Source of the DNA: Actinomycetospora lutea
GTDB taxonomy: Bacteria; Actinomycetota; Actinomycetes; Mycobacteriales; Pseudonocardiaceae
Reading direction: 5' to 3'
Length of the DNA stretch: 64,000 nucleotides
Assembly (NCBI RefSeq): GCF_028737205.1
Contig: NZ_JAQZAL010000019.1
Coordinates: 1-64,000 of the forward strand
Part shown: one piece after another, positions 39,211 to 48,572 of the stretch
Position numbering within the stretch: the stretch's first letter is position 1
Layout: the number at the start of each line of letters is the position of its first letter
The notes under the pieces: generated by a model
Databases searched by the model: none
Told to the model about the DNA's origin: nothing
What the model saw: the letters and a program-made list of their open reading frames with translations, nothing else
Program-made: the position numbers and the translations under genes

Positions 39211-39801
39211 TCAGTGGATCCTGTTCTGGGCCGGTTCCAGGCCCTCGGACGCGAGCGCCTCGACGGCGTCGGCGGCCAGCTCGACCGAGACGTCGAGCTC
39301 CTTGCGCTCCGCCGACGACCAGCGCTTGAGCACGTAGTCGGCGGGGTCCTGGCGCCCGGGCGGGCGGCCGATGCCGAAGCGCACGCGCAGGTAGTCCTTG
39401 GTCCCGAGCGACTTCGAGATCGAGCGCAGCCCGTTGTGGCCGCCCTCGCCGCCGCCCCGCTTGAGGCGCACGACGCCGAAGTCGAGGTCGAGGTCGTCGT
39501 GGATGACGATCACGTCGAGCGGGTCGACCGAGAAGAACCGGGCGGCGCCGGCGACCGGGCCGCCCGAGAGGTTCATGTAGCCGCGGGGCTTGGCCAGCAC
39601 CGCGCGCCGTCCGGCCAACCGGCCCTCGGCCACGTCCGCGCCGGAGCGCTTGTGGGGCGAGAACCGGCTGCCGAGGCGCCCCGCGAGGACGTCGGCGACG
39701 ACGAACCCGACGTTGTGCCGGGTGCCCTCGTAGTCGGGGCCCGGGTTGCCCAGCCCGACGACCAGCAGGGGGCCGTCGGGCCGGGCAGCGGGGGAGCTCA
39801 C
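39211..39801 (-). CDS. pth: Peptidyl-tRNA hydrolase
   Basis: Pth frees tRNA from peptidyl-tRNA dropped by stalled ribosomes. The 196 residues carry [18 protein letters not shown] with catalytic His29, [10 protein letters not shown] near 70, [10 protein letters not shown] with its Asp near 100 and [12 protein letters not shown] near 115. A GTG start at 39801 is used. It follows rplY by 9 nt, a conserved pair in actinobacteria, and is convergent with the regulator gene. Confidence 0.96.
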   Translation of the reverse strand: MSSPAARPDGPLLVVGLGNPGPDYEGTRHNVGFVVADVLAGRLGSRFSPHKRSGADVAEGRLAGRRAVLAKPRGYMNLSGGPVAGAARFFSVDPLDVIVIHDDLDLDFGVVRLKRGGGEGGHNGLRSISKSLGTKDYLRVRFGIGRPPGRQDPADYVLKRWSSAERKELDVSVELAADAVEALASEGLEPAQNRIH

Positions 39802-39810
39802 GTGCGCTGG

Positions 39811-40518
39811 TCAGCTCTCGTCGGAGGACGCGGAGGACCCGCCGCCCTGCGCGGGCTGGTCGCCGTCGGCGGCCTCGGAGGACTCGCCGGTCTCGGCGGC
39901 CTCCTCCTCGGAGACCTCCTCCTCGACACCCGCGCCCTCGGTGTCGATCTCCTCCTCCATGGCCTCCTCGGTGGGGGCCTCGGTGACGTTGACGACGAGG
40001 AGCTCCGGGTCGGAGACCAGCTCGGCGCCGTCGGGGAGGCGGATGTCGCCGGCGAGGAACTGCGTGCCGATCTCGGCCTCCTCGATGACGACCGTGATCT
40101 CCTCGGGGATGTTGGTCGCGTCGGCCTCGACGGTCAGCGTGTCCTCGTTCTGGAAGACCAGCGTGCCCGAGGCGGCCTCGCCCATGATCACGACGCGGAC
40201 GTCGACCTGGACCTTCTCGCCGCGGCGCACGAGGACGAGGTCGACGTGCTCGAAGAAGCCCTTGATCGGGTCGCGGGCGATGCTCTTGGTCAGCGCGAGC
40301 TGCGGCTGCCCGCCGAGCCCGGTGATGGTCAGCAGGGCGTTGCGCCCGTTCTCGCGGAGCACCGCGGCGAACTCGACGGTGTCGAAGGCGAGGTGCACGG
40401 GGTCGGTGCCGTGCCCGTACAGCACGCCCGGGACCTTGCCGGCGCGGCGCGTGCGACGCGCGGCGCCCTTGCCGAACTCGGTGCGGGTCTCCGCCGCGAT
40501 GCGGACCTCGTCGGCCAT
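39811..40518 (-). CDS. rplY: 50S ribosomal protein L25/general stress protein Ctc
   Basis: L25 of the long TL5/CTC type binds 5S rRNA. Its 235 residues start with the L25 domain (RTEFGKGAARRTRRAGKVPG near 12-31, LYGHGTDP near 33). The beta-rich TL5 C-terminal domain follows to about 190, then a strongly acidic Glu/Ala tail and a Gly/Ser end, typical of actinobacteria. The ATG at 40518 with AGGAGA upstream is used. It forms an operon with pth. Confidence 0.95.
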   Translation of the reverse strand: MADEVRIAAETRTEFGKGAARRTRRAGKVPGVLYGHGTDPVHLAFDTVEFAAVLRENGRNALLTITGLGGQPQLALTKSIARDPIKGFFEHVDLVLVRRGEKVQVDVRVVIMGEAASGTLVFQNEDTLTVEADATNIPEEITVVIEEAEIGTQFLAGDIRLPDGAELVSDPELLVVNVTEAPTEEAMEEEIDTEGAGVEEEVSEEEAAETGESSEAADGDQPAQGGGSSASSDES

Positions 40519-40661
40519 GGTGTTCTCTCCTGCGGTCGTCTGCGGGTCTCTCGGGTCGGCGCGCCGCGCGCGGCCCACCCGGACGCCGGGGACGGCCGCA
40601 CCGCGTCGATCACGGCCGACCCTGGGGGCGGCCCTCGCCGAAGTACGTCGCCCACGATACC

Positions 40662-40667
40662 TAGGGT
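40662..40667 (+). promoter_or_regulatory. -10 element for a leaderless methyltransferase gene
   Basis: TAGGGT fits TANNNT and ends 6 nt before GTG 40674. This is the same geometry as at 8817, 11299 and 31886. No ribosome-binding site is seen. Confidence 0.55.
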
Positions 40668-40673
40668 GCGTGC

Positions 40674-41309
40674 GTGACCCTCGACCGGGAGGCGACGCGC
40701 GCGGGCTACGACGCCATCGCCGGGGCGTACGCCGAACACTTCCGCGACGAGCTGGCGGGGTCCCCGCTCGACCGCGCGGTGCTCGGGGCGTTCGCGGAGA
40801 TCGTCGACGGCGAGGTGCTCGAGGTCGGCAGCGGCCCCGGCGGCGTCGCCGCGCACCTGCACGGGCTCGGCGTGCGGGTCCGCGGTGTCGACCTGTCGCC
40901 GGCGATGGTCGAGCTGGCGCGTGCCGAGCACCCCGCCATCGGGTTCGCCGTGGGGGACATGGCCGCCCTCGACGTCACCGAGGCGTCGCTCGGCGGGATC
41001 GTGGCCTGGTACTCGCTCATCCACGTGCCCACGGACGAGCTGCCCGGGGTGCTGGCCGGCGTCCGGCGCGCGCTGGCGCCGGGTGGGCACCTGCTGCTCG
41101 GGTTCCAGGTCGGCGACGACGTGTCGCACCACGACGAGGCCTTCGGTCACCGCGTCCGCCTCGACTTCCGCCGCCTCCGGCCCGACGCCGTCGCCGCCCT
41201 CCTCGACGCGGCGGGGTTCGACGTCACCGCCCGCGTCGTCCGCGCACCGGAGCCGACGTCGCGGGCGGCGCCGATGCCCCAGGCGGCGCTGCTCGCCCGC
41301 CGCCGCTGA
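40674..41309 (+). CDS. SAM-dependent methyltransferase, class I
   Basis: This 211-residue methyltransferase (type 11/25 fold) has unknown substrate. The SAM-binding GEVLEVGSGPGGVAAHL is near 44-60, the acidic GVDLSPAMVELAR near 68 and GGIVAWYSLIHVP near 105. The GTG start has no ribosome site but a -10 hexamer 6 nt upstream, which suggests a leaderless mRNA. It is divergent from rplY and convergent with the next methyltransferase gene. Confidence 0.88.
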   Translation: MTLDREATRAGYDAIAGAYAEHFRDELAGSPLDRAVLGAFAEIVDGEVLEVGSGPGGVAAHLHGLGVRVRGVDLSPAMVELARAEHPAIGFAVGDMAALDVTEASLGGIVAWYSLIHVPTDELPGVLAGVRRALAPGGHLLLGFQVGDDVSHHDEAFGHRVRLDFRRLRPDAVAALLDAAGFDVTARVVRAPEPTSRAAPMPQAALLARRR

Positions 41310-41318
41310 CCTCCCGGC

Positions 41319-41930
41319 TCAGGGGGTCGCGGCGCCGAGGTAGAGGTACGTTGCCACCGCCGGGCCGCGGACCTGCTCGTGCTCGAGGTCGAGGATCCTC
41401 AGGCCCGCGTCGCGGATGAGGCCGTCGATCGGTCGCGTGAGGTGGCAGCCGCCGACGACGCGCTGCTGCAGGCCGTCGAGGCGGTGCTGCCAGCGGGCGG
41501 TGCGGGGGTCGGGGGACAGGCCGTGCTCTGCGAAGAGCAGCTGCCCGCCGGGGCGAAGGATCCGGCGCACCTCGCGCAGCGCCAGCTCCACGTCCGGGAT
41601 CGTGCAGAGCGTGAAGGTGCTGACGACCGTGTCGGCGCAGTCGTCGGGAAGGTCGAGGTGCGCGCCGTCGAGGCCGACGTGCTCGACCGGGACGCTCGCC
41701 TCCGCGATGCGCCGGGCGCCGCGCCGTCGCGCGACCGCCGACGGCTCCACGGCGCGCACCGAGGTCACCGCCGCCGGGTAGAGCGGCAGGGTCGGCCCGC
41801 TGCCGAACCCGAGCTCCACGACCTCGCCACGGGCCCGGGAGACGACGCGCTCGCGCACCGCCCGGACCTCCTCGGTCCCGAGCGCGACGTCGACGATCCG
41901 CGGGACGACGTGCTCGGTCCAGAGACCCAT
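41319..41930 (-). CDS. SAM-dependent methyltransferase (UbiE/Coq5-like)
   Basis: This is a 203-residue class I methyltransferase. VVELGFGSGPTLPLYP near 36-51 binds SAM, RAVEPSAVARR near 58 holds the acidic residue and DTVVSTFTLCTIPDVELAL near 100 is the post-II motif. LFAEHGLSPDPRTARWQHRL near 134 resembles the methyltransferases that act on lipids or small molecules. The ATG at 41930 follows prs by 19 nt, so it may be a distal gene of the glmU-prs operon. Confidence 0.87.
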   Translation of the reverse strand: MGLWTEHVVPRIVDVALGTEEVRAVRERVVSRARGEVVELGFGSGPTLPLYPAAVTSVRAVEPSAVARRRGARRIAEASVPVEHVGLDGAHLDLPDDCADTVVSTFTLCTIPDVELALREVRRILRPGGQLLFAEHGLSPDPRTARWQHRLDGLQQRVVGGCHLTRPIDGLIRDAGLRILDLEHEQVRGPAVATYLYLGAATP

Positions 41931-41949
41931 GGCTCAGGAGGCTACGACG

Positions 41950-42933
41950 CTAGGCGTTGCCGTCGAAGAGGTTCGTGACCGAACCGTCCTCGAAGACCTC
42001 CCGGACGGCACGCGCGATGACCGGCGCGATCGAGAGCACGGTCAGCGACGGGAAGCGCTTCTCGTCCGGGATCGGCAGGGTGTTGGTGACGATGACCTCG
42101 CGCGCCCCGCAGGTCGAGAGCCGCTCGACGGCCGGGCCGGAGAGCACGCCGTGGGTCGCGGCGATGACGACGTCGGACGCGCCGTCGGCGAGCAGCGCCT
42201 CGGTGGCCTTGGCGATCGTCCCGCCGGTGTCGATCATGTCGTCGACGAGGATGCAGCAGCGGCCCTCGACCTCACCGACGACGCGGTTGGCGGCGACCTC
42301 GTTGGGGCGGGTCTTGTCGCGGGTCTTGTGGATGAAGGCCAGCGGGACGCCGCCCATCATGTCCGCCCACTTCTCGGCGACGCGGACGCGGCCGGAGTCG
42401 GGGGCGACGACGGCGAGGTCCTCTCCGGAGTAGGCGTCGCGCAGGTGCTCGGCGAGGACCTTGTTGGCCAGCAGGTGGTCGACGGGGCCGTCGAAGAAGC
42501 CCTGGATCTGGTCCGTGTGCAGGTCGATCGTCATGATCCGGTGCGCGCCGGCGGTCTTGAGCATGTCGGCGACGAGCCGCGCGGAGATGGGCTCGCGGCC
42601 GCGGTGCTTCTTGTCCTGCCGGGCGTAGCCGTAGAACGGCACGACCGCGGTGATCCGCTTGGCCGACGCCCGCTTCAGGGCGTCGATCATGATGAGCTGC
42701 TCCATGATCCACTGGTTGATGGGATCGGTGTGGCTCTGGATCACGAACGCGTCGGAGCCGCGGACCGACTCCTCGAAGCGGACGAAGATCTCCCCGTTGG
42801 CGAAGTCGTACGCCGACTGGGGGGTGATCGTGACGTCGAGCTCCTTGGCGATCTCCTCGGCGAGCTCGGGATGCGCCCGTCCGGAGAAGAGCATGAGGCT
42901 CTTCTTCGGGGTCGACGACATGCTGACGGTCAC
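41950..42933 (-). CDS. prs: Ribose-phosphate pyrophosphokinase
   Basis: Prs makes PRPP for nucleotide, histidine and arabinan synthesis. The 327 residues include the ATP/ribose-5-P segment [18 protein letters not shown] near 103-120, the metal-binding [11 protein letters not shown] near 140 and the PRPP loop [11 protein letters not shown] near 228-238. The GTG at 42933 lies in a 4-nt overlap with the end of glmU. The order glmU-prs is conserved in actinobacteria. Confidence 0.96.
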   Translation of the reverse strand: MTVSMSSTPKKSLMLFSGRAHPELAEEIAKELDVTITPQSAYDFANGEIFVRFEESVRGSDAFVIQSHTDPINQWIMEQLIMIDALKRASAKRITAVVPFYGYARQDKKHRGREPISARLVADMLKTAGAHRIMTIDLHTDQIQGFFDGPVDHLLANKVLAEHLRDAYSGEDLAVVAPDSGRVRVAEKWADMMGGVPLAFIHKTRDKTRPNEVAANRVVGEVEGRCCILVDDMIDTGGTIAKATEALLADGASDVVIAATHGVLSGPAVERLSTCGAREVIVTNTLPIPDEKRFPSLTVLSIAPVIARAVREVFEDGSVTNLFDGNA

Positions 42934-44447
42934 GGGTCCTCCTGCTCGAGCCGCTCGGTCGTGTGGTTGTCCCGGCCCTCACCCGCGGCTCGGGTGGCGG
43001 CCTTCGCGGCCTGTTCGGCGGCCTGCGCCGCGGCGGTGCCCGGACGCTTCCGGGTCACCCAGCCCTCGAGGGTGCGCTGCGGCCCCGAGGACACCGCGAG
43101 GGCGCCGGGAGGCACGTCCTCGCGGACGACGGTGCCCGCTCCGGTGTAGGCGCCGTCCCCGATCGTCACCGGGGCGACGAACGTGTTGTCCGAACCGGTG
43201 CGGACGTGCGATCCCACGACCGTACGGTGCTTGGTGACGCCGTCGTAGTTGACGAACACCGAGGACGCGCCGATGTTGCTGCCCTCGCCGATGGTGGCGT
43301 CGCCGACGTAGGTCAGGTGCGGGACCTTGCTGCCCTCGCCGATGTGCGCGTTCTTGACCTCGACGAACGTGCCGATCTTGCCCCGGGCGTCCAGCTCGAC
43401 GCCGGGGCGCAGGTAGGCGAAGGGGCCCACCGAGGTCTCCGGCCCGATCCGCGACGACGACCCGTGCGTGCGCACCACCGCGGCCCGCGCGCCCACGGCG
43501 ACGTCGGTGAGCGTGGTGTCGGGGCCGATCGCCGCGCCCTCGGCGACGGTCGTGCTCCCGTGCAGCTGGGTGCCGGGGTGCAGCGTCACGTCGCGCTCGA
43601 GGCGGACGCCGACGTCCACCCAGGTCGAGCGGGGGTCGACGACCGTGACGCCGGCGCGCATCCAGCGCTCGAGCAGGCGGCGGTTGAGCTCGGCGCCCAG
43701 CTCGGCCATCTGCACCCGGTCGTTGACGCCGGCGACGAGCCACGGGTCGGAGGTCTCGACGGCGCCGACCCCACGCTCCTCGCGGGCCGCGATCGCCACG
43801 ACGTCGGTGAGGTAGAGCTCGCCCTGCGCGTTGTCGGTGGTCAGGCGGCTCAGCGCGTCGCGCAGGAACACCAGGTCGAACGCGTAGACCCCCGAGTTGA
43901 CCTCGTTGATCGCGAGCTGGTCGAGGGTGGCGTCCCGGTGCTCGACGATCGAGGTGACCTGGTTGGCCTCGTCCCGCACGACGCGGCCGTACCCGCGCGG
44001 GTCGTCGAGCTCGGCGGTCAGCAGCGTGACGGCGTAGTCGCCGGAGGCGTGCTCGCCGATCAGCGCGCGCAGGGTCGCCGCGTCCAGCAGCGGCACGTCG
44101 CCGTAGGAGACGAGGACGGTGCCGGTGAGGTCGTCGGGCAGCCGCGCGACGCCGCAGGCCACCGCGTGCCCGGTGCCCCGCCGGCGGTCCTGCACCGCCG
44201 TGAGCACCTCCCGGTCGAGCTCGGCGGCGAGCCCGAGGGTGTGGGTGCCGACCTGCTCGCGCTCGTGGCCGACCACCACGACCAGGTGCTCGGGGGCCGT
44301 GCCGGCGGCGGCGTGCACCGCGTGGCCGAGCAGGCTGCGCCCGCCGACGGGGTGGAGCACCTTCGGCGTCGCCGAGTGCATCCGCGTGCCCTCGCCGGCG
44401 GCCAGGACGACAACGGCTGTCGGGCTGGCGGTCGGGCTCGGCGGCAT
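42930..44447 (-). CDS. glmU: Bifunctional UDP-N-acetylglucosamine pyrophosphorylase/glucosamine-1-P acetyltransferase
   Basis: GlmU makes UDP-GlcNAc for peptidoglycan and other glycans. The N-terminal uridylyltransferase has LAAGEGTRM at 15-23, [11 protein letters not shown] near 107 and [11 protein letters not shown] near 177. The C-terminal left-handed beta helix starts near 260 with hexapeptide repeats, and GPFAYLRPG and [10 protein letters not shown] lie near 335 and 395. A 40-residue Ala/Glu-rich tail ends the 505-residue chain. ATG 44447 is preferred, although an in-frame GTG six codons upstream is possible. It supplies UDP-GlcNAc that the downstream glycan locus may also need. Confidence 0.96.
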   Translation of the reverse strand: MPPSPTASPTAVVVLAAGEGTRMHSATPKVLHPVGGRSLLGHAVHAAAGTAPEHLVVVVGHEREQVGTHTLGLAAELDREVLTAVQDRRRGTGHAVACGVARLPDDLTGTVLVSYGDVPLLDAATLRALIGEHASGDYAVTLLTAELDDPRGYGRVVRDEANQVTSIVEHRDATLDQLAINEVNSGVYAFDLVFLRDALSRLTTDNAQGELYLTDVVAIAAREERGVGAVETSDPWLVAGVNDRVQMAELGAELNRRLLERWMRAGVTVVDPRSTWVDVGVRLERDVTLHPGTQLHGSTTVAEGAAIGPDTTLTDVAVGARAAVVRTHGSSSRIGPETSVGPFAYLRPGVELDARGKIGTFVEVKNAHIGEGSKVPHLTYVGDATIGEGSNIGASSVFVNYDGVTKHRTVVGSHVRTGSDNTFVAPVTIGDGAYTGAGTVVREDVPPGALAVSSGPQRTLEGWVTRKRPGTAAAQAAEQAAKAATRAAGEGRDNHTTERLEQEDP

Positions 44448-44576
44448 CGGCTCGGTGACTCCCACTCCTGCCACTCCTGCACGGACCGGCCCCGGGTCCG
44501 GGGCTCGACGGGCCGATCCTACGACCGCGTCCTCACCGCCCGGCCGGGGCGTGCGGCCTGGGGCGTCCCCCACCGG

Positions 44577-46310
44577 TCACCGGGGTCCGGCCGGGCACGG
44601 ACCGGTGGCGGGACCGTCGTGGGTGCGGACCGCGTCGCCGCCGGCCCGCTTCGCGGCGTACATCGCGGCGTCGGCCCGGGCGAGGACGTCGGCGGGACCC
44701 TCGCCGGCGCAGGCCGCGACCACCCCCACCGAGAGCGTCACCGGCCGGCCCTGCGCGGCCGGCAGCGCCGCCACCGCGGCGCGGGCGCGACCCAGCGCGG
44801 CGGCCGCGTCGGCGACCGCGGTGTCCGGGAGCACGACGACGAACTCGTCGCCGCCGTAGCGCGCCACGAGGTCCGGGGCCCGCAGCGACGAGCGCAGCGC
44901 CGTCGCCACACCGCGCAGCACCTCGTCGCCGCGCGCGTGGGAGGCGGTGTCGTTGATCTGCTTGAAGCGGTCGACGTCGATCATCGCCACGGCGGGGGAC
45001 GCGGCGCGGTCGAGCACCTCGGCGAGGTGCCGGTCGAGCGCGCGGCGGTTCGGCAGCCCGGTCAGCGGGTCGGCGAGCGCGAGGGCGGTGACCTGCCCGT
45101 GCTCGCGGCGCAGGCGGTCGTGGGCCAGCCCGGTGTGCAGCGACAGCGCCCGCGCCCGGTGCAGCGCCCACAGCTCGGCCTCGAGGTCGGCGACGTAGTC
45201 GCCCAGCGCCGCCTCGGCCCCCTGGCGGGGGCCGCCGGAGGTCGCGATCCGCGTGCGCAACCGCGCGAGCTCGCGCGTGACGGCGAGCATGAGGCTCGCC
45301 TCGCCCCGGGGCGGGCGGGCCCGGCGGCTCGCGAGCACGGCGACCGCGGCGTCGTCGTCGCCCGCCCGCTCGAGCGCGCGGGCCCGGGCGAGCTCGACGA
45401 CCAGGCGGTCGTGCTGGGAGGGCACCACGTTCCCCGCCGCCAGCGCGGCGGCGCTGCGGCGGGCCAGCCGGCGCTCGTCGGCGGTGGGCGCCGGCCCGCG
45501 GCTCGGGCAGGCGAGCACCCCGGCGGCGGCGAGCAGCGGGCGCTGGGTGCCCGACGCGCGCCGGCACAGGCGTCCGGCCACCGCGAGGGCCTCGCCGAGG
45601 CGCTCGCCGCCCGGGCGCCCGGCGCGCTCGAGGCGCAGGCCCCACGACACCCCGAGGCGCACCCGCTCGTAGCCGCCGGCGAGGTCGTCCCCGGGCGGCG
45701 CGACGAGGGTGTCGGCGAGGTCGTGCAGGCCCAGCGAGATCAGGGTGCTGGCCGCGAGGCGCCGCGAGCAGTCCACGTTGTGGCGGTGCTCGGCGACGGT
45801 GGGCGCGTGGTCGACGAGGACGGGCTCCTCGAGGTGCGCCAGCCCGGTCGCCACCGCCGAGAGCGCGGCCTCCTCGTCGCCGACGAGCAGCGCGCGCCGC
45901 GCCCGCAGCATCTGCGCGTCGGCGCCGAACAGCGACAGCCCGTGGGCGGCGACGAGCTCCAGCAGCTCGTCGAGCTGCGCGTCGGTCCGGCCGTCCGGCG
46001 CGGCCGCGACCCCGGACCCGCCCGGCTCCGCGGCCAGCAGCACGCGCGCGACGAGGTTCTGGCGCAGCAGCAGCGCCCGCAGCCCCGGCTCGCCCGTGCG
46101 CGCGGCGGGCGCGGCCAGCGCGGCGTCGAGCTCCGCGGCGCTGCCGTGCGGGTCGGGGGAGGGGACGAGGGTGGCGGTCAGCAGGGCGCTGCTCGTGCGC
46201 TCGAGCAGCGCGGCGCGCGCCTCGGCGCGGGCCTGCCACTGCGGGGCGACGGCGTGGACGGTGGTCGTCGAGGCGGTGGGCGCGCGCTCCTGGCCGTGGT
46301 CCGCGGGCAT
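44577..46310 (-). CDS. Diguanylate cyclase (GGDEF) with a helical N-terminal domain
   Basis: This enzyme makes cyclic di-GMP from two GTP. Of 577 residues, the C-terminal 165 form the GGDEF domain, with DPLTGLPNRRALDRHL near 410, DRFKQINDTASHARGDEVL near 445 and the active site RYGGDEFVVV near 485. RAPD lies exactly five residues before GGDEF, which is an intact inhibitory I-site (RxxD). The first 390 residues are Ala/Leu-rich helices without a recognised sensor domain or membrane segment. TPR-like repeats are possible. The ATG at 46310 has GGAGGT nearby. It could link c-di-GMP to the exopolysaccharide locus farther along, but that is inference. Confidence 0.9.
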   Translation of the reverse strand: MPADHGQERAPTASTTTVHAVAPQWQARAEARAALLERTSSALLTATLVPSPDPHGSAAELDAALAAPAARTGEPGLRALLLRQNLVARVLLAAEPGGSGVAAAPDGRTDAQLDELLELVAAHGLSLFGADAQMLRARRALLVGDEEAALSAVATGLAHLEEPVLVDHAPTVAEHRHNVDCSRRLAASTLISLGLHDLADTLVAPPGDDLAGGYERVRLGVSWGLRLERAGRPGGERLGEALAVAGRLCRRASGTQRPLLAAAGVLACPSRGPAPTADERRLARRSAAALAAGNVVPSQHDRLVVELARARALERAGDDDAAVAVLASRRARPPRGEASLMLAVTRELARLRTRIATSGGPRQGAEAALGDYVADLEAELWALHRARALSLHTGLAHDRLRREHGQVTALALADPLTGLPNRRALDRHLAEVLDRAASPAVAMIDVDRFKQINDTASHARGDEVLRGVATALRSSLRAPDLVARYGGDEFVVVLPDTAVADAAAALGRARAAVAALPAAQGRPVTLSVGVVAACAGEGPADVLARADAAMYAAKRAGGDAVRTHDGPATGPCPAGPR

Positions 46311-46444
46311 GCCCACCTCCGGCGCTCCCGAGAGTGGCGGTACGCGCCGAGGTGTCGACCGACGACCGCCCATCGGGGGACCACTCTGCCCCGTCCCGGG
46401 GAGCCCCCTCGAACCGCCCCGGTGATCGGGCACCCTGTACGGCC

Positions 46445-46580
46445 ATGCCGCGCTCGTCGACGGGCACGATCCCCACCGCCACACCGTTGCGGGCGGGCCG
46501 CCACGGCCGCCTCGTCCGCGCCGCGGATCGAGTCCGCGTGCTGGTGACGGCGCTGCTGGCCGTGGGCGTGACTGGTGCTC
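46445..46580 (+). pseudogene. Fragment resembling the N-terminus of Rv1733c-type membrane proteins
   Basis: An ATG at 46445 opens about 45 codons ending in GRLVRAADRVRVLVTALLAV, which resembles the start of the Rv1733c family (basic N-terminus, LVR..DR, then the first membrane helix). The helix is not completed. The frame then runs into unrelated sequence overlapping the end of the next minus-strand gene. The rest of 46311-46662 shows no supportable gene. Confidence 0.3.
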
Positions 46581-46662
46581 AAACCGATCGTCGAGCGCAC
46601 GCGCTCGTTCGACCCGCGCGAGCGGCCCACGGACGTGCTCCTGCGGGCCACCCGGACGTCGC

Positions 46663-48069
46663 TCAGCGCGCCGCGGCGAGCTCGCGGGCCTCCTCGTCCG
46701 AGGTGGCCGAGGGCTGCGAGCCCGGGAGCGGCTGATTGCCCGGTTCCCGCAGGTACCGCACGGCGACGAGCCCGACCACGGCCGCGAGCATCAGGTACAC
46801 CGCCGGCATCACCAGCACGCCGGTGAGGGCGATGAGTCCCTCGACGATGACCGACGTGGTGCCGCCGAACACCGAGACCGCGATGTTGAAGGTGATCGCG
46901 AGCGACCCGTAGCGCACGCCGGTGCTGAACAGCGCGGGCAGCGTGGAGGGCATGGTCGCGTTGAAGCACACCATCGTGATCCCCAGCAGGAGCAGGCCCC
47001 CGAGGACGCCCGGGATCGCCCCGGTGCGCATCAGCAGGAACGCCGGCAGGGCGAGCACCACGAGCATGACGCAGCCGGTGAGGATGATCGGCTTGCGGCC
47101 GACGCGGTCGGCGAGCTTGCCGAGCACCGGCACGATGGCCAGGAGCACGAGGAACAGGATGATCTGCAGGACGTGCGACGTCGTCGTCGTGACCGTCGGG
47201 GCCCCGTACTGGCCGAGCGTCTCGGTGAGGTAGGTGGGCACGACGGTGGTGAGCGTGTAGTTGGTGACGTTGAAGACGATCACCAGGCCACCGCAGACGA
47301 GCACCGGGCGCCACCCGTAGCGGGCCGCGGCGCGGAAGAACTCCCGGAACGACTGCTGGCTCTGCTCCTCGGAGGACTCCGACAGCTGGGTGAACGCCGG
47401 GGTCTCCTCGAGGCGGTAGCGCAGGTAGAGCCCGATCATGCCCATCGGCAGGGCGATGAGGAACGGGATGCGCCAGCCCCAGCTCAGGAGCTCGGGGGAG
47501 TCCTCACCGAGGACCGCCTGCAGCACGGTGACCACGCCGGCGCCGAGCAGGTAGCCGGTGATCGTGCCGAACTCCAGGAAGCTCGCCAGGAAGCCGCGGC
47601 GGCGGTCCGGCGCGTACTCGGCGACGAACGTCATCGCGCCGGCGTACTCCCCGCCGGTGGAGAAGCCCTGCAGCAGCCGGCACAGGAGCAGCAGCAGCGG
47701 CGCCGCCAGCCCGATGGAGGCGTACGTGGGCAGCACGCCGATCCCGAACGTGGCCACGGCCATCAGCAGCATCGTCGTGGCGAGGGTCTTGGTGCGGCCG
47801 ATGCGGTCGGCCAGCGGCCCGAAGAACAGCCCGCCGAAGGGCCGCGCGAGGAACGACGCCGCGAACAGCCCCGCCGTGATGACCGGGCCGCCGGCCGTGC
47901 CGGGCGGCAGGAACACCATCTGGATCGTCGTCTCCAGATAGGCGTAGACACCGAAGTCGTACCACTCGGTGACGTTGCCGATCCCGGACGCGGTGACCGC
48001 GCGCCGGACGAGACTCGGCGGCGTGACGGTGACGCCGTCGACGGTGTGGGGCCCGTCGGAGTTCGCCAT
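46663..48069 (-). CDS. MHS-family MFS permease (ProP/KgtP-like)
   Basis: This proton symporter of the metabolite:H+ symporter branch has 468 residues and twelve helices. SGIGNVTEWYDFGVYAYL near 26-43 is the family start, GPLADRIGRTKTL near 85 is motif A, RLLQGFSTGGEYAGAMTFVA near 120 is the ProP/ShiA block and KLADRVGRKPII near 295 the second motif A. Likely substrates are osmolytes or organic acids. The ATG at 48069 is chosen over a long upstream in-frame extension that looks non-coding. A CCCGGG-N6-CCCGGG pair lies 14-31 nt upstream. Confidence 0.87.
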   Translation of the reverse strand: MANSDGPHTVDGVTVTPPSLVRRAVTASGIGNVTEWYDFGVYAYLETTIQMVFLPPGTAGGPVITAGLFAASFLARPFGGLFFGPLADRIGRTKTLATTMLLMAVATFGIGVLPTYASIGLAAPLLLLLCRLLQGFSTGGEYAGAMTFVAEYAPDRRRGFLASFLEFGTITGYLLGAGVVTVLQAVLGEDSPELLSWGWRIPFLIALPMGMIGLYLRYRLEETPAFTQLSESSEEQSQQSFREFFRAAARYGWRPVLVCGGLVIVFNVTNYTLTTVVPTYLTETLGQYGAPTVTTTTSHVLQIILFLVLLAIVPVLGKLADRVGRKPIILTGCVMLVVLALPAFLLMRTGAIPGVLGGLLLLGITMVCFNATMPSTLPALFSTGVRYGSLAITFNIAVSVFGGTTSVIVEGLIALTGVLVMPAVYLMLAAVVGLVAVRYLREPGNQPLPGSQPSATSDEEARELAAAR

Positions 48070-48422
48070 GGCGAAGGCTCTACCCGGGTGATGTCCCGGG
48101 CAGACCTCTTCGTCATGGTCAGTGTGCGGGCGCCGGGCCGGCGTCTTCTCGGTGCCCGCCGCGCTGCCCCGCGCCCGGCGGCCGTGGATGCGGGACCGCG
48201 CTCGGGGTCGACGAGCACCGTCGCCGCGCGCAGCAGCTCCACGGCCTCGGCGACGCCGTCGGCGCGAGCGACCGGCGGTCACCGGTCCGTGTCGACACCG
48301 GACACCTCGGCGTGCACACGACGACGCGCGGCCGCCGGCGGACCGTCCACCGCACGGTGGATCCGGCCTGCGGGAGACACCGTCCGCCGTCGCCGGGCAG
48401 CGATCGGCCCCCGGACGTCCTG
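48070..48422. other. Intergenic region between the MHS permease gene and tRNA-Gln
   Basis: This stretch of 353 bp has open frames on both strands, but none has a convincing start, family match or codon pattern. A minus-strand segment with VELLRAATVLVDPERGPAST could be a relic. The only structured element is the pair of CCCGGG hexamers at 48083-48100, just upstream of the permease start. Confidence 0.4.
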
Positions 48423-48493
48423 CTCCGCCGCCTGGATTCGAACCAGGATCATCGGAACCAAAATCCGAGGTGTTGCCCTTACACCACGGCGGA
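48423..48493 (-). tRNA. tRNA-Gln (anticodon TTG)
   Basis: On the minus strand, a complete cloverleaf can be read. The acceptor TCCGCCG pairs with CGGCGGA plus discriminator G. The D arm is GTGTAAGGGCAAC, the anticodon arm TCGGA-TTTTGGT-TCCGA with TTG in the loop, and the T arm CCTGG-TTCGAAT-CCAGG. CCA is not encoded. It lies just before the exopolysaccharide locus, a position often used by integrating elements, though I see no duplicated tRNA end in this window. Confidence 0.95.
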
Positions 48494-48572
48494 TCGCCCG
48501 CACCGGCGGGTCACCGCGATCGTCCCACGCCGGGGCGGACGCCCACGATCGGGCTGACCGGCACCGTGCGAT

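Noticed and set aside
42963-46547. A plus-strand open frame of nearly 1200 codons antisense to glmU and the diguanylate cyclase gene
   Set aside because: High GC content leaves antisense frames open. The glmU and GGDEF motifs on the minus strand are unambiguous and the antisense translation is Arg/Gly/His-rich with no family.
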